A stretch of DNA of 64,000 nt, from assembly GCA_021234155.1 (NCBI GenBank), contig JAJEKV010000008.1:18032042-18096041 (forward strand), in the 5' to 3' direction. The notes under the pieces were generated by a model. The model was given only the letters and a program-made list of their open reading frames with translations. It did not search any database and was not told the origin of the DNA. Made by a program: the position numbers and the translations under genes. This stretch comes from Isoetes taiwanensis (Eukaryota; Streptophyta; Lycopodiopsida; Isoetales; Isoetaceae). Shown here one piece after another: positions 10,251 to 22,888 of this stretch. Numbering within the stretch: the stretch's first letter is position 1; the number at the start of each line of letters is the position of its first letter.

Positions 10251-12960
10251 CTATAAAGAGGCTCGGGGGAGAGCTCATGGGACATTCAGTATCTGTGCTG
10301 AGCTCGTGGTTGGGTGGCGAGTATAGCTAGCACGTCATTTGTGCGTTTCAGTAAGGCTTTCACTAATTTCAGATTTTGTATGTTCATAGGTTTGTGAAGG
10401 TTTCGATTTGCTCCTCCAAATTATCTGGATTCTTTACAGGCTAAAAGAAAAAAATAGTAAGTTGCAATGCCCTGCCATAGCTTAATATTCTGCTGTTACA
10501 TCAATGCCATGTAGTTTACATCTAACAATTAATTTGAGGGTCTTGCATTATGCATTTCAACTCCAGTTTAGGCCAATTGTGCTACATATCCAGTAAGTGG
10601 GGCTTTCATTATTGCTTTGCAACTGAATAGACGATATTAATTGTATTCTTGTTTCTTCTTCTTCTTCTTCTTTTTTTTTGAAAGCAAGAGACGGTTTTAT
10701 CATTAATTATAAAATCTCAAGAACATTGCATATTTGTGCTTTATAGTGAAGCACATGAGAAAACTGATGACCAGCTTAGAGCTTCATATTATAGAAGTAC
10801 TAGAAAAAGTGCCCAGCGTTGCTGGGCTTTTCTTTGGGATTAAATTCCAAAGTTAATAAAGATGTGGTTAAGAGTGTTAATTGCTATATATATGATCGTT
10901 TGTTAAAATGAAAGTTTAAAATTCTCCTTATACAGTAATTGTTTTTTGAGTTTAAGGAATACAACATATGAGGCAAGTCTTCTAATTAAACATATTTCAT
11001 TTGTGCTTTACAGTTGCTATATGTGTAAGCTATAGCACATCGAGGTCTAACCTTCATATGCATGTTACAATCCATAGCAGAGTACAACTTAGTTGTGCCA
11101 AAAATTGTTCTATCAAAATGCCATAAATGCTAGTGTGCAAAATATCTTAAGTCATACCATGCATGTTGCGTCAAAATCAATTGCATAATTGATAAATGCA
11201 ATTGGTAATATAAGTCTTGTAGCATAATAAAGCTTGATTTCTGATACAGGTCTAGAAATAAAGTTTCTTGGTCGAAGGTTGTTGAAGACAACCCAACATA
11301 ACATATGAGTCCAAATCGTAACAGTGTGGAGCTTATAAAAGTGCACATTTGCCTTGAATATTAGAGATGTATTGGAAGAAAATCAATTCTATACATTTAG
11401 ACAAAGTTGGATCCTTAATAGCTACAAAATGGCGAGCCCTCTTATAATCCACATTCCTTTGTCAAGATCACATTTGTGTCAACTTGTCCCGTCAATGAGG
11501 ATAAATAATTTTGTTCATTGCATCAAGAACTTGACATTAGAATTGCCAACTTTTCACTAACAGGTCCACAACTAATCAAACGACTAATAGGCTCAGCCTG
11601 CTACTTATATAAAACAAGAATGCTAGTGTGCAAAATGTCTTAAGAATGAGAGTTTTATCAAAGCAAGAATTTATGAACGAAGTAAATATCGCGCATCGCT
11701 ATTACCAAAGTATATACCTTCCCATTGAAAGCAAAATATCTCGGTCTTGGTTGCAGTCATGAATTGGGTTTTGTTCTGGATCTTTGGAGTGAGCCATTGC
11801 AAGAATAACCTGGTCATTTTTCCTAAAAGATGGCACTTGGCCTTGCTTAAAAAATCAAGGCAAATAAGCCACAATTTTAATCCTCAAAACAGAATACTCT
11901 TTCATTTTCTCTGGACATCCTAGGGTTACCACAAAAATGTACAAGAGAAGATATCCAGCTGAAGAGTCAAAGTCCTCCATTCAAAATGTCACAGATTCAG
12001 AAAGCACTTGGAGGATTTAGGAGATCCATTCCTTATACGAAGCTAATTCCTGCTTACGAAAGGTAGCAATATTTGTAGGAGTTCCACCTCCTCATATGTC
12101 TGGGGCCCTTGCAATCCCATGGATTGTTCTAACATCTTTTCAAGGTGAACTACCACCCTGGGATCCTCCCATAGTGCACATATGTTAAATGTGCTAGATC
12201 TGGATATCAATAAATGCAAACACTGGATAGACTTGCTTTAACACTACACATCATTTCCATGTTTGAGCAGGAGCTATAGCAACTAAGAAATTTGTTAGAA
12301 CATAAGTTATGGCCATGGAATAAAATGCAGCAATGCAAATCTTTCTTTGCATATCCATGTGTGGAAAAAAGAATGTCATTACAACAATAAGATCTGAAAG
12401 TCCAGAACCGCCGAAAGTCCTCGTAATAGATTTAAATAGGACTCCCTTGAAGTTAGCCCCGGATAATATAAACTTTTCATTGTGAGTCCCTGCACAAAAA
12501 AAAAAGCCCAAAATGACAAATGGTTTCACTCTAACTCAAATCATGCATAGAGGTATTTATGTACAAAATAAGCAAAATCATGTCAACGTATCCAAACAAA
12601 GAGATTACCTCCATGTTGTATCCACAATGAGAGATTCTTTGCTCTTGAATGAGACAACTTGTAATGAAGACATGATTGATTCTGCAGAGTTTGCACTTGA
12701 AGTCCTGCCAGAGATGCAGAACAATCATACTTTATAATACACGGAGATCATAGCTCCAACCATATCTAGACATTTATAGTAGCGTACCAAACTTCATACT
12801 TATTCGAAAAAGGAAATCTATAAAGAGTTTGAGTATGCCTTGCATTTGGAAAGAGGAAACAACCAAGCAAAATAGGCCTTCTAGCATCAACTGCATTCCA
12901 TACTCCTCAAATTGGAACTGCAAGACCTGCAACATAATCAAATTTAGCGCCCAACATTTA
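10251..12960. other. Gene-poor tract with possible gene debris
   Basis: Nothing I can name. A minus-strand open frame at 12251-12529 encodes a hydrophobic segment (FGGSGLSDLIVVMTFFF) that could be a membrane-protein exon remnant, but flanking exons are not visible. The phrase GTGCACATATGTTAAATGTGCTAGA at about 12176 recurs, slightly changed, at about 14143, so part of this tract is a diverged duplicate of DNA near 14 kb. Confidence 0.3.
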
Positions 12961-12969
12961 AACAAATTT

Positions 12970-13930
12970 CAAAAATCAACATAATCTAGTAGCTAGCATC
13001 AATCCTACCTTCCTATTTTCTTCTCTCTCGGGATCCTCGCACAAAAATATTTCCATAGCACTTACAAGTAATGACTTTGATTCTAGAGAATGTGTAACAG
13101 TCATTTGGTAAATGAACAAAAGCCTTTCCTTTTTCTGGGGATAACCACAACAAATGCAAGCATATGTTTCCCGACTCTGCACATTAACTGCACACTCATG
13201 ACTGGAAGCTGGTGCTCAAAGCAAACAATAGTCTCATATGCCTTGTTATAAGCTAACTCTATTCATTATAACATCCGCCTGAGCTTTTATTTCATCATGC
13301 ATTGAGCCAATTGTGCCTTCCTCGATATGCTCAACATGTGGTATATCTTTGTCCATCTTATGATATACAGGAACATCATCCCCTTTGCTATCGTTGACAA
13401 TCTTTTCTTGGTCCTCTACTTTATTGTTCACGGCTTTCATTTCCTCCCACTGGCCATATGGGCAGATCTCCCTATGGCTATATCAATTGCTTATCTTGTT
13501 GTGTGTCATTATTTCTGTCTTCACTATCAAGCGCAAATTCATTTGCTTGTTCTCCATCTTTAAATATGTCAATATCAGTTCCTTCCAAATAATGTGGCTT
13601 AAACAAATTACATAGCTTCTCTTTATTATGCTTGATACCATCACCCAATGGTCGAATTCTTTTTCATTTTTGTGAACCTTTCTGCAAAAGAGGAATAGCC
13701 TTTGGAAGTAACAGCGTCATCATAGATTTTGCCAATCCTGTTCCACTTGAGTCAGATTCAGTCTTATCTTCTGATGAAGAAACTGTAAGCTTTAACTCTT
13801 GTTGTGCAAACTCAAGCCTGAAATCCTGTTCTGCAAATCCAAGTCTCGAATCTTGTTGTGCAGACCCACTCTCGTTACTAAGTTGGTGGAAGGGCTGGTC
13901 TGGTTGAAAAGCCAAAGGCACTGGATTGGA
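12970..13930 (-). pseudogene. Unidentified decayed coding remnant, charged and low complexity
   Basis: Minus-strand frames here have protein-like composition: a Gln/Ser/Glu-rich stretch (13.66-13.92 kb, with repeated FAEQDFRLEFAQQ-like units), an acidic part around 13.56 kb, and a Lys/Asp-rich part (13.25-13.44 kb, KVEDQEKIVNDSKGDD). They lie in different frames and are separated by stops. The pieces sit directly downstream of the TRANK1-like remnant on the same strand and could be its tail, but I cannot connect them. Confidence 0.25.
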
Positions 13931-14239
13931 TCATTGCTATTGTAACCAGCGACAATATTACTGTGCTAGTTAGACAATAATGCACCATGCCTTGCTCCTC
14001 TTCTCCATCCTACACAAAAATGACATCACTTCAGGCATTTATACTAATGCAATTGAGGGCCCTTATAATAAAATTACAAAATCTCAAATAAACTGTAAAA
14101 CTCATGCTAAAGAAGTAACCATGCAAAGGGATCCTCCCGTAGTGCACATACCTTAAATGTGCTAGACACTTTTTGTGGAAAAGGTGGTTATACAATCTCA
14201 GTCTGTAGCTCAACAAATATTCTTTAAAATCTACCGTGT

Positions 14240-14955
14240 CAGATGATTGTCTAGAAATTTTCCATTTTCCTAAGATCAGGGCCAAAATAACATCGGATAT
14301 TTCAAGAACTTCAATTTCATTTTGCAAATTTGGCTCACCAAACGGGCATTTAGCCCATTCAAGATCGGCACATCACTACAAGCTCGTAAAGGCCAACCCT
14401 TATTATCATCGCCCCCAAAGCATCTCTAGCCAAACATGCCTTAGGATATTCAAATCCTGCCTTTTCTATCATCTCTGCGACAAGCTTTAAATTCCCCATT
14501 TGTTCTCGACCTCATTTTTGCTTCTCCATAGTATTTCGAACTAATCTCTACTTGCAGAAGTTCATTAATAATCTCTCCTTAAAAATTTTCTTTTCTTAGA
14601 TGTCCACAAACATATGTATATACTTCATCATGGATTTTACCATCTTTCTTCTCGTGGTAGTATAAAGCTGGGTTCTTCAAGTACCCTAATTTTATGCTTT
14701 CGTGGATTCCATCTCCCTGCCTTTGACAGTTTTTGGACCTCATGTGAGACTTGATTATCTGCTGACTACTCTTGCCATAGTTGAATAATTGCACAACCTT
14801 TTTCCCAGAGTTTCCCATGTTCACAAAGGCTCAAATATTTCTGTACATTGCCTGCTTTCCCATATGCCTGTGCTGCTTCAGTCAAGTATTTCGCTTCAAA
14901 AAAGCAATTATCAGCTTCTTCACGTTTCAGAGGGCTTACTGACGACTGCACTCCA
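14240..14955 (-). pseudogene. TRANK1-like (UvrD-helicase/TPR) gene remnant
   Basis: The minus strand carries TPR-like alpha-helical sequence: EAAQAYGKAGNVQKYLSLCE and KGCAIIQLWQ at 14.77-14.95 kb, then, after a frame change, ESIKLGYLKNPALYYHEKKD at 14.60-14.75 kb, then GNLKLVAEMIEKAGFEYPKA and DDNKGWPLRAC near 14.35-14.50 kb. The order and the closing GWPLR motif match the C-terminal TPR region of plant TPR-and-ankyrin (TRANK1)-like proteins, large cytosolic or nuclear proteins with an upstream superfamily-1 helicase domain. That helicase part is not visible here. At least two frameshifts and several stops make it a pseudogene. The family call rests on recalled patterns and should be searched. 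Confidence 0.45.
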
Positions 14956-17207
14956 GGCCATGTTGAAATTTAGTAAGAAAGTTGGAAATGAAGTTCATAA
15001 TATGGCAAATCAGATGACAGAGAATGCACTGTAACTTAAGTGAGAGAGAGCAGAAGATAGGAGCCATTCTTATCATGAGGACATAGCTGTTCTTTTGGTG
15101 TGAAATAACTTGAACTGGACAGGTCTGACTTACATTCTCATAATTTAAGAATCTTTCCTGACTTTACATGCCTTGTGCCTGCTGTTTAACCATCCTTGCA
15201 GTTTTGTCATTTCATACCCTGCAGATTACTGCACCCATTTCCTAGATCTTGGAGGTGTCAACATCAGGAGCATAGGGACTAATTATAAAAAATGCATTTA
15301 CCTTTGTCGGTGGAAATAAATGCTTGAGAACGTATGATATGATATAGCACGTTATTTTGCCTCTATGAGGTTGGCCTATACACAAAGAAAGGAAAGAAAT
15401 GCAATCCACGGAAGAGCAAACAATATAATTATGATATTTAAACTTGCATGTAATATAATGGCATTTCACATCATAGCCAGCAAGGTAAAAGTACTTTTAT
15501 TCTTATTGGCCATATCAGAAGAAGCCATACCTTTAACTGACATAAGAAATTCTGCAAACATTACATGATCTTGATTAATGTTGTCTCAACTTCTCATGAT
15601 CATATAGAACGTATTATGCATCTCCAACGGATGTCTCATCTGTCTGCAACATTAGTATCGCTTATAATTAGGATCTTGTCATATGCCAAGAATATCCCAT
15701 CCTAAGTCCTCCATCATCTTCTTTATGATGCATACTTCACATATCAAACCCTACAATAGCTAAAAGACATGAAAAATGAATGGCAAAATCTGCATCTTTT
15801 ACCTGTGCAGAACTTAATAGTTAATTCAACCTCTTGCCGAAAGCATGAATGTTGAACTCAAACGTGAATACGAAGCCCTTTTATACATATAGCAGGATAG
15901 TCTTTTGGGTGATTTATGTGTAAATGGAAAACATACGGCCCCTAAAGCATCACTCATTAGGGTATCTCAAACAAAATCAAATCTGCGGCCTTGTTCATGG
16001 AATCAATGTGGACCCAAATCAATGCCATTCAGTAGTGGAAATTATATGTTTTATCTAAAAGTCTAAGAGCGATAATGTGAATTGAACAAATTTGATGTTT
16101 ACACAGATACATGATTCACACTGTACTTGCAATAGCTTCAAAATCAGGTTGAGGCAAAGGGATGCAACTACTTACAATAGGACCGCTTCCTGGCAATGAC
16201 TTCACATTTCTTCAGAAATAAATGAGCATGAATTAGTGTAAGCACGCCATTTATCCTTGACTATTACTTGTAAAGCAATCAAACTTGAACCTGAAGACGA
16301 CATTCAGAGTAGATCTTGCACCTAAAGATGACATTCAGAGATGATAAGAAAATTGTAATATACAAAAATATGGAATACAAAGCTAAGATAATACCTTGGG
16401 CATGCTTTGAGCTCCATGCATCTAGTCGAATGCATCCAGTCAAAAAAGAAGACCAGTATTTCTAAGGTCGTTCAAATATACTTTGAATCAAACATGCCAT
16501 ATCGATATAAAGATAAAAACAGCAAACATGGCCTACTTATGAGATTTTGTGAAGATTCTTCATCTCATACCATAAGAATTTCGGCCAGAAGGGATAGAGA
16601 AGTATGAAAAATGGAAGTTGAATGGATTTTTAACAAATTCTATGCCAAGATCTTGAGCAATCGTGACATGCTGCAATGCAGAAAGGGAAAGAAAGGACTT
16701 GCTTTGAATCATCTTTAAACCGATAAAACCGATTGCATGCTTAGAAACCACTTAAGGATACTAAAAATAAATTTTGGAATCGATAATCCACATCCACAAC
16801 AACCAACAAACTCTACGCCAAAATGACTTCATATATATAAAGCCCCTTCTCTTTCATTTGAATACCTTCCATTTCTAGACTAAAAAAAAGGTATTGAATA
16901 GAAGAAAATGAGAGGCACAGAGGGTGAAATGACGGCTCCGGCATGAAAATTTTAGGCATGAAAAAATCAATTTGCACATGCAGGAGCAAGTTATGTATTT
17001 ACCAAGAATGTAGCAAGAATGTAGATTATTGCTTCGTGATCCAAGCTCAAGCTCTGCCTGCAAAGAGGGGTCCGACTCCAGGAGCCGTGAGAGGGGTCAA
17101 ACAGAGAAAAAAAACCGTCTACCGCAGATAGATCGAAGGGATAAAAGTAATTTAAAAAAATTCAACGCGCAAGATTGCGCACAGACTATCATAAAACGCC
17201 ATTATTA
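14956..17207. other. No supported gene
   Basis: AT-rich sequence with short unsupported frames. A local repeat (GAAGACGACATTCAGAG / AAAGATGACATTCAGAG) occurs at about 16292 and 16324. Confidence 0.4.
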
Positions 17208-17240
17208 TATAGATATATAGATATAGATATAGATATAGAT
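17208..17240. repeat. (TATAGA)n microsatellite at the 3' side of the LINE
   Basis: ATATAGATATATAGATATAGATATAGATATAGAT. It lies just beyond the downstream end of the minus-strand L1-like LINE and could be its 3' tail; on the minus strand it reads (TATATC)n. Confidence 0.5.
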
Positions 17241-17465
17241 GAGCTCTAAAACAAACTTAACAATAGATCAGCAACCAATAACAGTATGCCAGTGTCCAAA
17301 ATGATCCAAAATATGAACAGATCGAAGAAGCCTCGTATTGATGAAACTGTAGCTCTGTTTGAACTGTAAGCACCTGCAAAAAGGATAATCTTTCCCGAAA
17401 AATAAACTAGATCAAGACTAAATAAGAGCAGGAGCATATTTAGTAGGGGGCTATGGAAGTGGGGA

Positions 17466-17939
17466 TCATTGATCAGAGAAACCAGAGTTAAAGTAGGCAT
17501 TGAAAGGATCGGTAGATCCGAAGAAGTAGTGATTCGGGCCCCAATTATTAGTGTAGAAAAGCCGAAATTTATCCTTGTCCTCCAGTAATATCAGCAAAGA
17601 ACCATACAGATCAGCTAGAAGTTTGTGGTTACAGTACATGGTTCTGTACCTTGTCAACTGCCTCTCTGTGAGGATGAAATTATAATTGGACAGGAATGCC
17701 CATAGGCAGTGAATCTGAACTACTTCCCTGCAAAAGATAGATGCCCAGAGGTCTTCACTCTCTTTCTGATATCTCATATGCCCTTTCTTCATAAGGAAAG
17801 ATTCCATGGATGTTGCCATGTCATTCTTCATGACAGGATCCTTTGAAGCTTGGCTGAATGGCGAGTTATCATCAAATTTCCTTGCCCCATCTCCACGCAG
17901 GAAATTAAGGTATTCTAGGATCATCAGAAAGAAAAGCAT
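17466..17939 (-). other. Open frame downstream of LINE ORF2
   Basis: A frame of about 157 codons overlaps the end of ORF2 by 35 bp in a different phase. It contains no motif I recognise. It may be an extension of ORF2 after a frameshift, or 3' UTR sequence open by chance. The composition (KFDDNSPFSQASKDPVMKND) looks more like coding than random AT-rich sequence. Confidence 0.3.
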
Positions 17940-20900
17940 TAGAATCCACTACATTTAAATTGGAAGCAAATAAATTATAATAACCCCTATAAGCACCATG
18001 ATTCTCCCAATTCCTGTCATGATTAGTTCCAAATTTATTTTTATGAGCAGTGACAATAGTCTCAAAGTCAAATTGGAAATTCATCTTAATCCAAAAGGTA
18101 GAGGGTCTTTTCTTTCTATACAAAACACGGTTTCTAGCCTTCCAAGTATTCCAAAGAGCAATGAATATTACTGTATTTTTAAAGCTGTCATTGTTTTGGA
18201 TAAAAGAAACAAAATTCCCATCACATAGAATCCCAAATTTATCAGCAATCCAATTCCAAAAACAATTCAACTTGGCACAACAAAATATATGAGCCATATC
18301 TTCAATAGCATTACATCTCAAAGGGCAATTTGGCATAATGTTAGGATATCTTTTAGAAAGAGAATGTAAATTATTTAAGCTGCCATTGGCAAGAAGCCAT
18401 ATAAAATAGAAAATTTTAGGAGGGCAGTAAGAATTCCAAACATTCTGGAAGAGATCTTTGAGCTGAGCATGATTAATACCCCATTTGATCATGGCTTTAT
18501 TGTTATGGGGACCAGAAGTCAGGGCAATATAAACATTATTCACTTTGTATTCAAACTTGCCATTCAAAAACCAGTCTCCTTTTCCAGAGTTAGGAGAAAG
18601 ATTGAACAGGAAAGGCTTGATAAAGAAATAGACCTTTCTATCAGAGGAGGTACCTTTAATAATATTTTTGAGAGCAGTCCAAGAGATTAGTCTACCTCCA
18701 ACAAAAAGATCTCTAATGAAATATAGCCCAGCTTTATGCCATTTCTTACATATCCTTGGATGTTTGATGGCCAGAACTGTAGAATTTTGATCAGCTAAAA
18801 TAGGGTTCCAAAAAATAGGCAGATCACAATGAAGTTTATCTAAAGAGATGAACTGGAAATGAGGGGAAATCGAGTTCCAGGCCTTTACCAAATTGCTCAT
18901 TAAAGGAGAGATATTGGGAGCAGTTTTCAAATGAATGAAGGCAGAATTAGGTAATAAGTGATGAATAGATGGGTGACCAGAAGGACGACTTTGATTTATC
19001 CAGAATCTGATGAATTTGTAGGCAGGAGATTGACTCCCATGACTAGTCTTCCAAACGAATTTACCTGCAAGAGATTGGGCTTGGAGGAAGAGATTTTTAC
19101 AGCCAAGACCACCAGAACTTTTAGGCTTGCATATAGAGTTCCAGTTAACTAGATGACTACATTTCCAAATGAAATTCCTGATAATTTTCTCCAGCTCTAG
19201 ATAAACACATTTAGGAGCAACAAGAGCAGTAGAAAAGTAAACATGTGAGCTTGCAAGGACAGAGTTAGCTATAATAGTTCTGCCAGCTAGAGTCAGATAA
19301 TTCCTGTAATTATTCAGCTTTTTTTTAATTCTTTGAAGAATAGGATCCCAGAGACCTTTTAAGCTATGATCTAATGATAAAGGCATGCCTAAGAGCTTAG
19401 TAGCATGACCAGATGGGAGAACATTAATACCAAGCAACTGTTGATGAGGAATATCACCAATAATGAGACTTTTATTGATATTAAGATAAATACCAGAAGC
19501 AGCTGAGAACTGATTAATGACTTTAAGGAAGCAATCAATATTGGTCAAATCAGCTTCAAGAAGAGAAAGTGTCATCAGCGTATTGAAGCATAGTGAGGTA
19601 CTCATCTGAGTTAGGGAGTTTAAGACCTTTGATTAGGCCATTATCCTGATAATATGAGATGACTTTAGTTAGAAGATCAGCTGCTACCAGGAATAGATAA
19701 GGAGCAAGAGGGCAGCCGTGTCTTACACCACAAGATAGGGAGAAGAAACCAGAGGGCATACCATTTATAAGAACAGCCGATTTAGATCTCAGATTTAGAC
19801 CAAGGATAAGATTAATAAGCTTGGGATGAAAACCAAGTTTGGCCATAGCAAATTCTAAGAAATCCCATCTGACTGAATCAAAGGCCCTTTTGAAGTCCAG
19901 TTTGAGAAGAATGCAATTTTGACTAGAGATTTTATTCCAATGCAAACCCTCCATAGCTGTCACATAATTATCAAGAATGTATCTCTTAGGAAGAAAGGCT
20001 GACTGACTTGGACTAATATTCCTTTGCAAGAAACTGTTGATTCTGAGAGCAATGATTTTGGCACACAGCTTATAAGTAGTATTGGTAAGAGAAATAGGTC
20101 TCCAATCTTGGAATTTATTAGGATGATCAACTTTTGGAATCAGAGATATGAAACCACTAGCAATGGAAGTCTGAAGGTAATCATTGTTCCAGAAGTCATG
20201 AATCATAGAAGTAAGATCTTTTTTGAGAATATCCCAGAACTTGATATAGAACTCAGCTGGCAGACCATCTGGACCAGGAGATTTGCCCTTGCTGAAGGAT
20301 GAAAGAGGAGATAGAATTTCCTGCTGAGAAGGAGGAGCAATCATAGAGTCATTCATCACTTCAGGAGCAGAAGGCATGATATTATTCACTGTATTTTTAA
20401 ATTCATTTGCCTCTGCCATGTCATTAGAAGGAATAGGCTTATTCTGAAAGATGTCCATATATTTGTCTTTGAAAAAGGTGGCAATGTCAGAATGTGTAGA
20501 ATATTTATTACCATTATCATCAACAACTTCAGTTATAGAATTTCTCAACACTCTGCTCTTAGCTACTCTAAAGAAGAATTTAGAATAGAATAGAATAGAA
20601 TAGGTTTTTAGCGTCCACGGAGACCAATTGGCCTATGGGACCCAAACAAAAAAGAGAGCAGCAAGCATATTACTGACAGGATTAAAAAACCCCCGCCCCG
20701 AAGGGTTTTCGAGGGAAAAACCTTAGCGATAATAAGCCTGGCGCACATCGCATACAATTGCATAGGACAGGTTCAATATCGCCCCGTAGGACACAAACGA
20801 GTCCGTGCATCCATAACCTCCTCGGAGGTATGACCCCAACAAACCCACCGGCGCCATAGCCAATAAGCCATGCAACGGCTGGCGGGCACTAGTAATCCGA

Positions 20901-22770
20901 ACATATCGCTCGGATATGGGCAAATCTTTCAAGGTGTCGGAGGGCATGACATTCATCCTCAATCGCTACCGAGGTGGCAACACGGCAAAGCCTTTGCTCC
21001 GTGCTTCACGAGCCCAACGCGTCTGTTTTCAATGCGGAGGCGATGTGCCCCGTCTTGAATGGAAGCTATAAGCCTGCGTTTCTTCATGGGTAGCTGGGTG
21101 TACAAGTACTGGTGTGGGCCTCTTGTGAGCCTAGGATTGACTTGCTGCTGATAGTGTGCCAGCTTAACATGTGTCGAGCCTCGCGATCCCACGACTGCGA
21201 AGGAAAGTAGCATCAAGGTATAGTTTAAGTGCCTCGCGATCTTTCTTTGTCCCGACACGGACACATCCGTTTTGCCCGACACACCCGGCGTGAGAACCCG
21301 AGCACGCTTGTCTTTCCGCCAGATTTGGCGTTAAGGGACCCATTGCGTGGCCAAAGCAAAGGCGGGGCAAGCGTGTATCAGCCATAGCGACCACCTTTTG
21401 GAAGTAAACGATATGGCGTTCCAATGCAGCCCGTTGAAGGGGTAGAAATCCTGTCTCCTGGAGTAGGATCTGGTACGGAACTGTGGACTTCACCCCCAGG
21501 GCCCGTGCCAAGAAGGCCTTCTGCACCTGCTCGAGGTCATTCCAGGTGTTGAGGGATATCACTGGACCCCAAACTTCTGCCCCATACAAAAGGGCCGGCT
21601 CAACCAAGGCCCGAAACAAATGTGACTGGTGACCCCAGGCATACAACTCTGCCTTGTGGCTGTTGTTCTGCATAGCATATAGAGCTACCAGAATCCATCT
21701 GATTAGTATATTTTATCTTACATCTAATAGTAGAACCCTTAGCCTCTATCTCTTCAATGTTTCTAATCTTCCTTTCCAGAATTTCCTCTCCTATCTGCAG
21801 ATTTAAATTTGTAGGATCTTGCTGAAGTAAAGATCTGATATCCTTCATGAACATGAAGAGCTGGTTTTTTTCCTCACTGCAATTGAAGTGCATAGCTTTA
21901 GACCATCTTTTGATCCAGGTCTTTATAGCTTTAATTTTAATGTAGAAATAAATCATCTGATGCATGTTCCTGTTATCAGCAGCCAGATTATCCATTTTCA
22001 CAGAAAGTTCCTCATAGAAGGCAATAAATTGAGAGCAAAAGTTCTCATTATCAAGGAGGGAGGTGTTGAATTTATACGGGGTACTTCCTTGCCTTTGAAT
22101 TTTGGTGACATGAGAAGTATGAAGAAACTGAGGCTGATGATCATAAATAGAAGTTCCTTCATCACTAGAAACATAGTTGTTGTCCTAGAAAGAAGTAGAA
22201 GGATTGGAAACATAGTATCTGTCCAAAGTGCAGTAGACTCTTGCTTTATCTTTTTGTTTATTGGACCAGGTATAAGTAGCAGTAGAAGAGGGAATATAAA
22301 TCAGACCATTATCTGTTAAAAGAGAGTCCCAGGCTTGTTTCTCAGATCTAGTCATGTTGATTTTATTCCCTAACTTCAAATCCCAGGAAGGAGTGTTATT
22401 AAAATCCCCAGCAAGGATTGATCTCATTCCAAACAGGTTCTCTGTCATTTGGAGTGGTTGGAGCATAAATATTAACAATACCAAAGATGGAGTTGGATAT
22501 AGAGAGGATAACAGCCTGCCAAGTTTTGGAGGGACCATTATGAAATGAGATATGGCTAAGTTCTCTCTTCCAAATGATAGCAAGACCACCACTAGCCCCA
22601 GCAGAATCAATCCAAATGGAGGAGGAGTTAGGGTAAATCCATTCACCTAAATTGCTGCATTCAAAGATGTGAAGAATTATGTCAGCATTGTATAATCTGA
22701 TCTGAGCAATGGCTCGTCTCCTTTTAAGAGGACCTTTAATGCCTCTAAGATTCCAGGACAAGATCTTCAT
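17905..22770 (-). pseudogene. LINE ORF2: endonuclease and reverse transcriptase
   Basis: The ATG at 22768-22770 begins MKILSWNLRGIKGP, the first motif of the EEP/APE endonuclease that nicks target DNA. A frameshift follows near 22.43 kb, and the next frame carries LAGDFNNTPSWD. The reverse transcriptase shows GKSPGPDGLPAEFY, LIPKV...WRPISLTN, KLDFKRAFDSVRWDF (palm Asp), GVRHGCPLAPYLF and YADDT (catalytic pair, about 19.57 kb). Immediately after YADD a frameshift moves to a 566-codon frame with the thumb and a zf-RVT-like region (PPKIFYFIWLLANGSL ... CPLRC ... DMAHIFCCAKLNCFWNW). TAG at 22185-22187 interrupts the linker. The nested insertion lies between the linker and the start of the RT; the flanking codons (DSGSS / KFFFRVAK) read through in register if it is removed. 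Confidence 0.85.
20580..21680 (-). mobile_element. Nested 5'-truncated LINE with (TTCTA)n tail
   Basis: This fragment holds only the C-terminal part of a second LINE ORF2 (RALVEPALLYGAEVWGP, WNDLEQVQKAFLARALGVKS, LLQETGFLPLQRAALERH), then a 3' UTR containing CCGTGGACGCTAAAAACC, and a tail of about five TTCTA units on the minus strand next to host ORF2. The protein pattern (LYGAEVWG ... LGVK) is typical of non-L1 clades, so it is unrelated to its L1-like host. The same 3' UTR and tail recur at 26.5 and 29.2 kb. The target-site duplication is not clear because TCTA at the host junction cannot be separated from the tail. Confidence 0.8.
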
Positions 22771-22888
22771 ATCCAGAAAGAGAAATAGGAAAAAGGAAAG
22801 AATTCAAATTCTGGATATTTTGGATTCCTTCTTGCTCCTAGTATTTTGAGCAGGAGTCTTATTCATACCTGATAAGATCTTCCATGTG

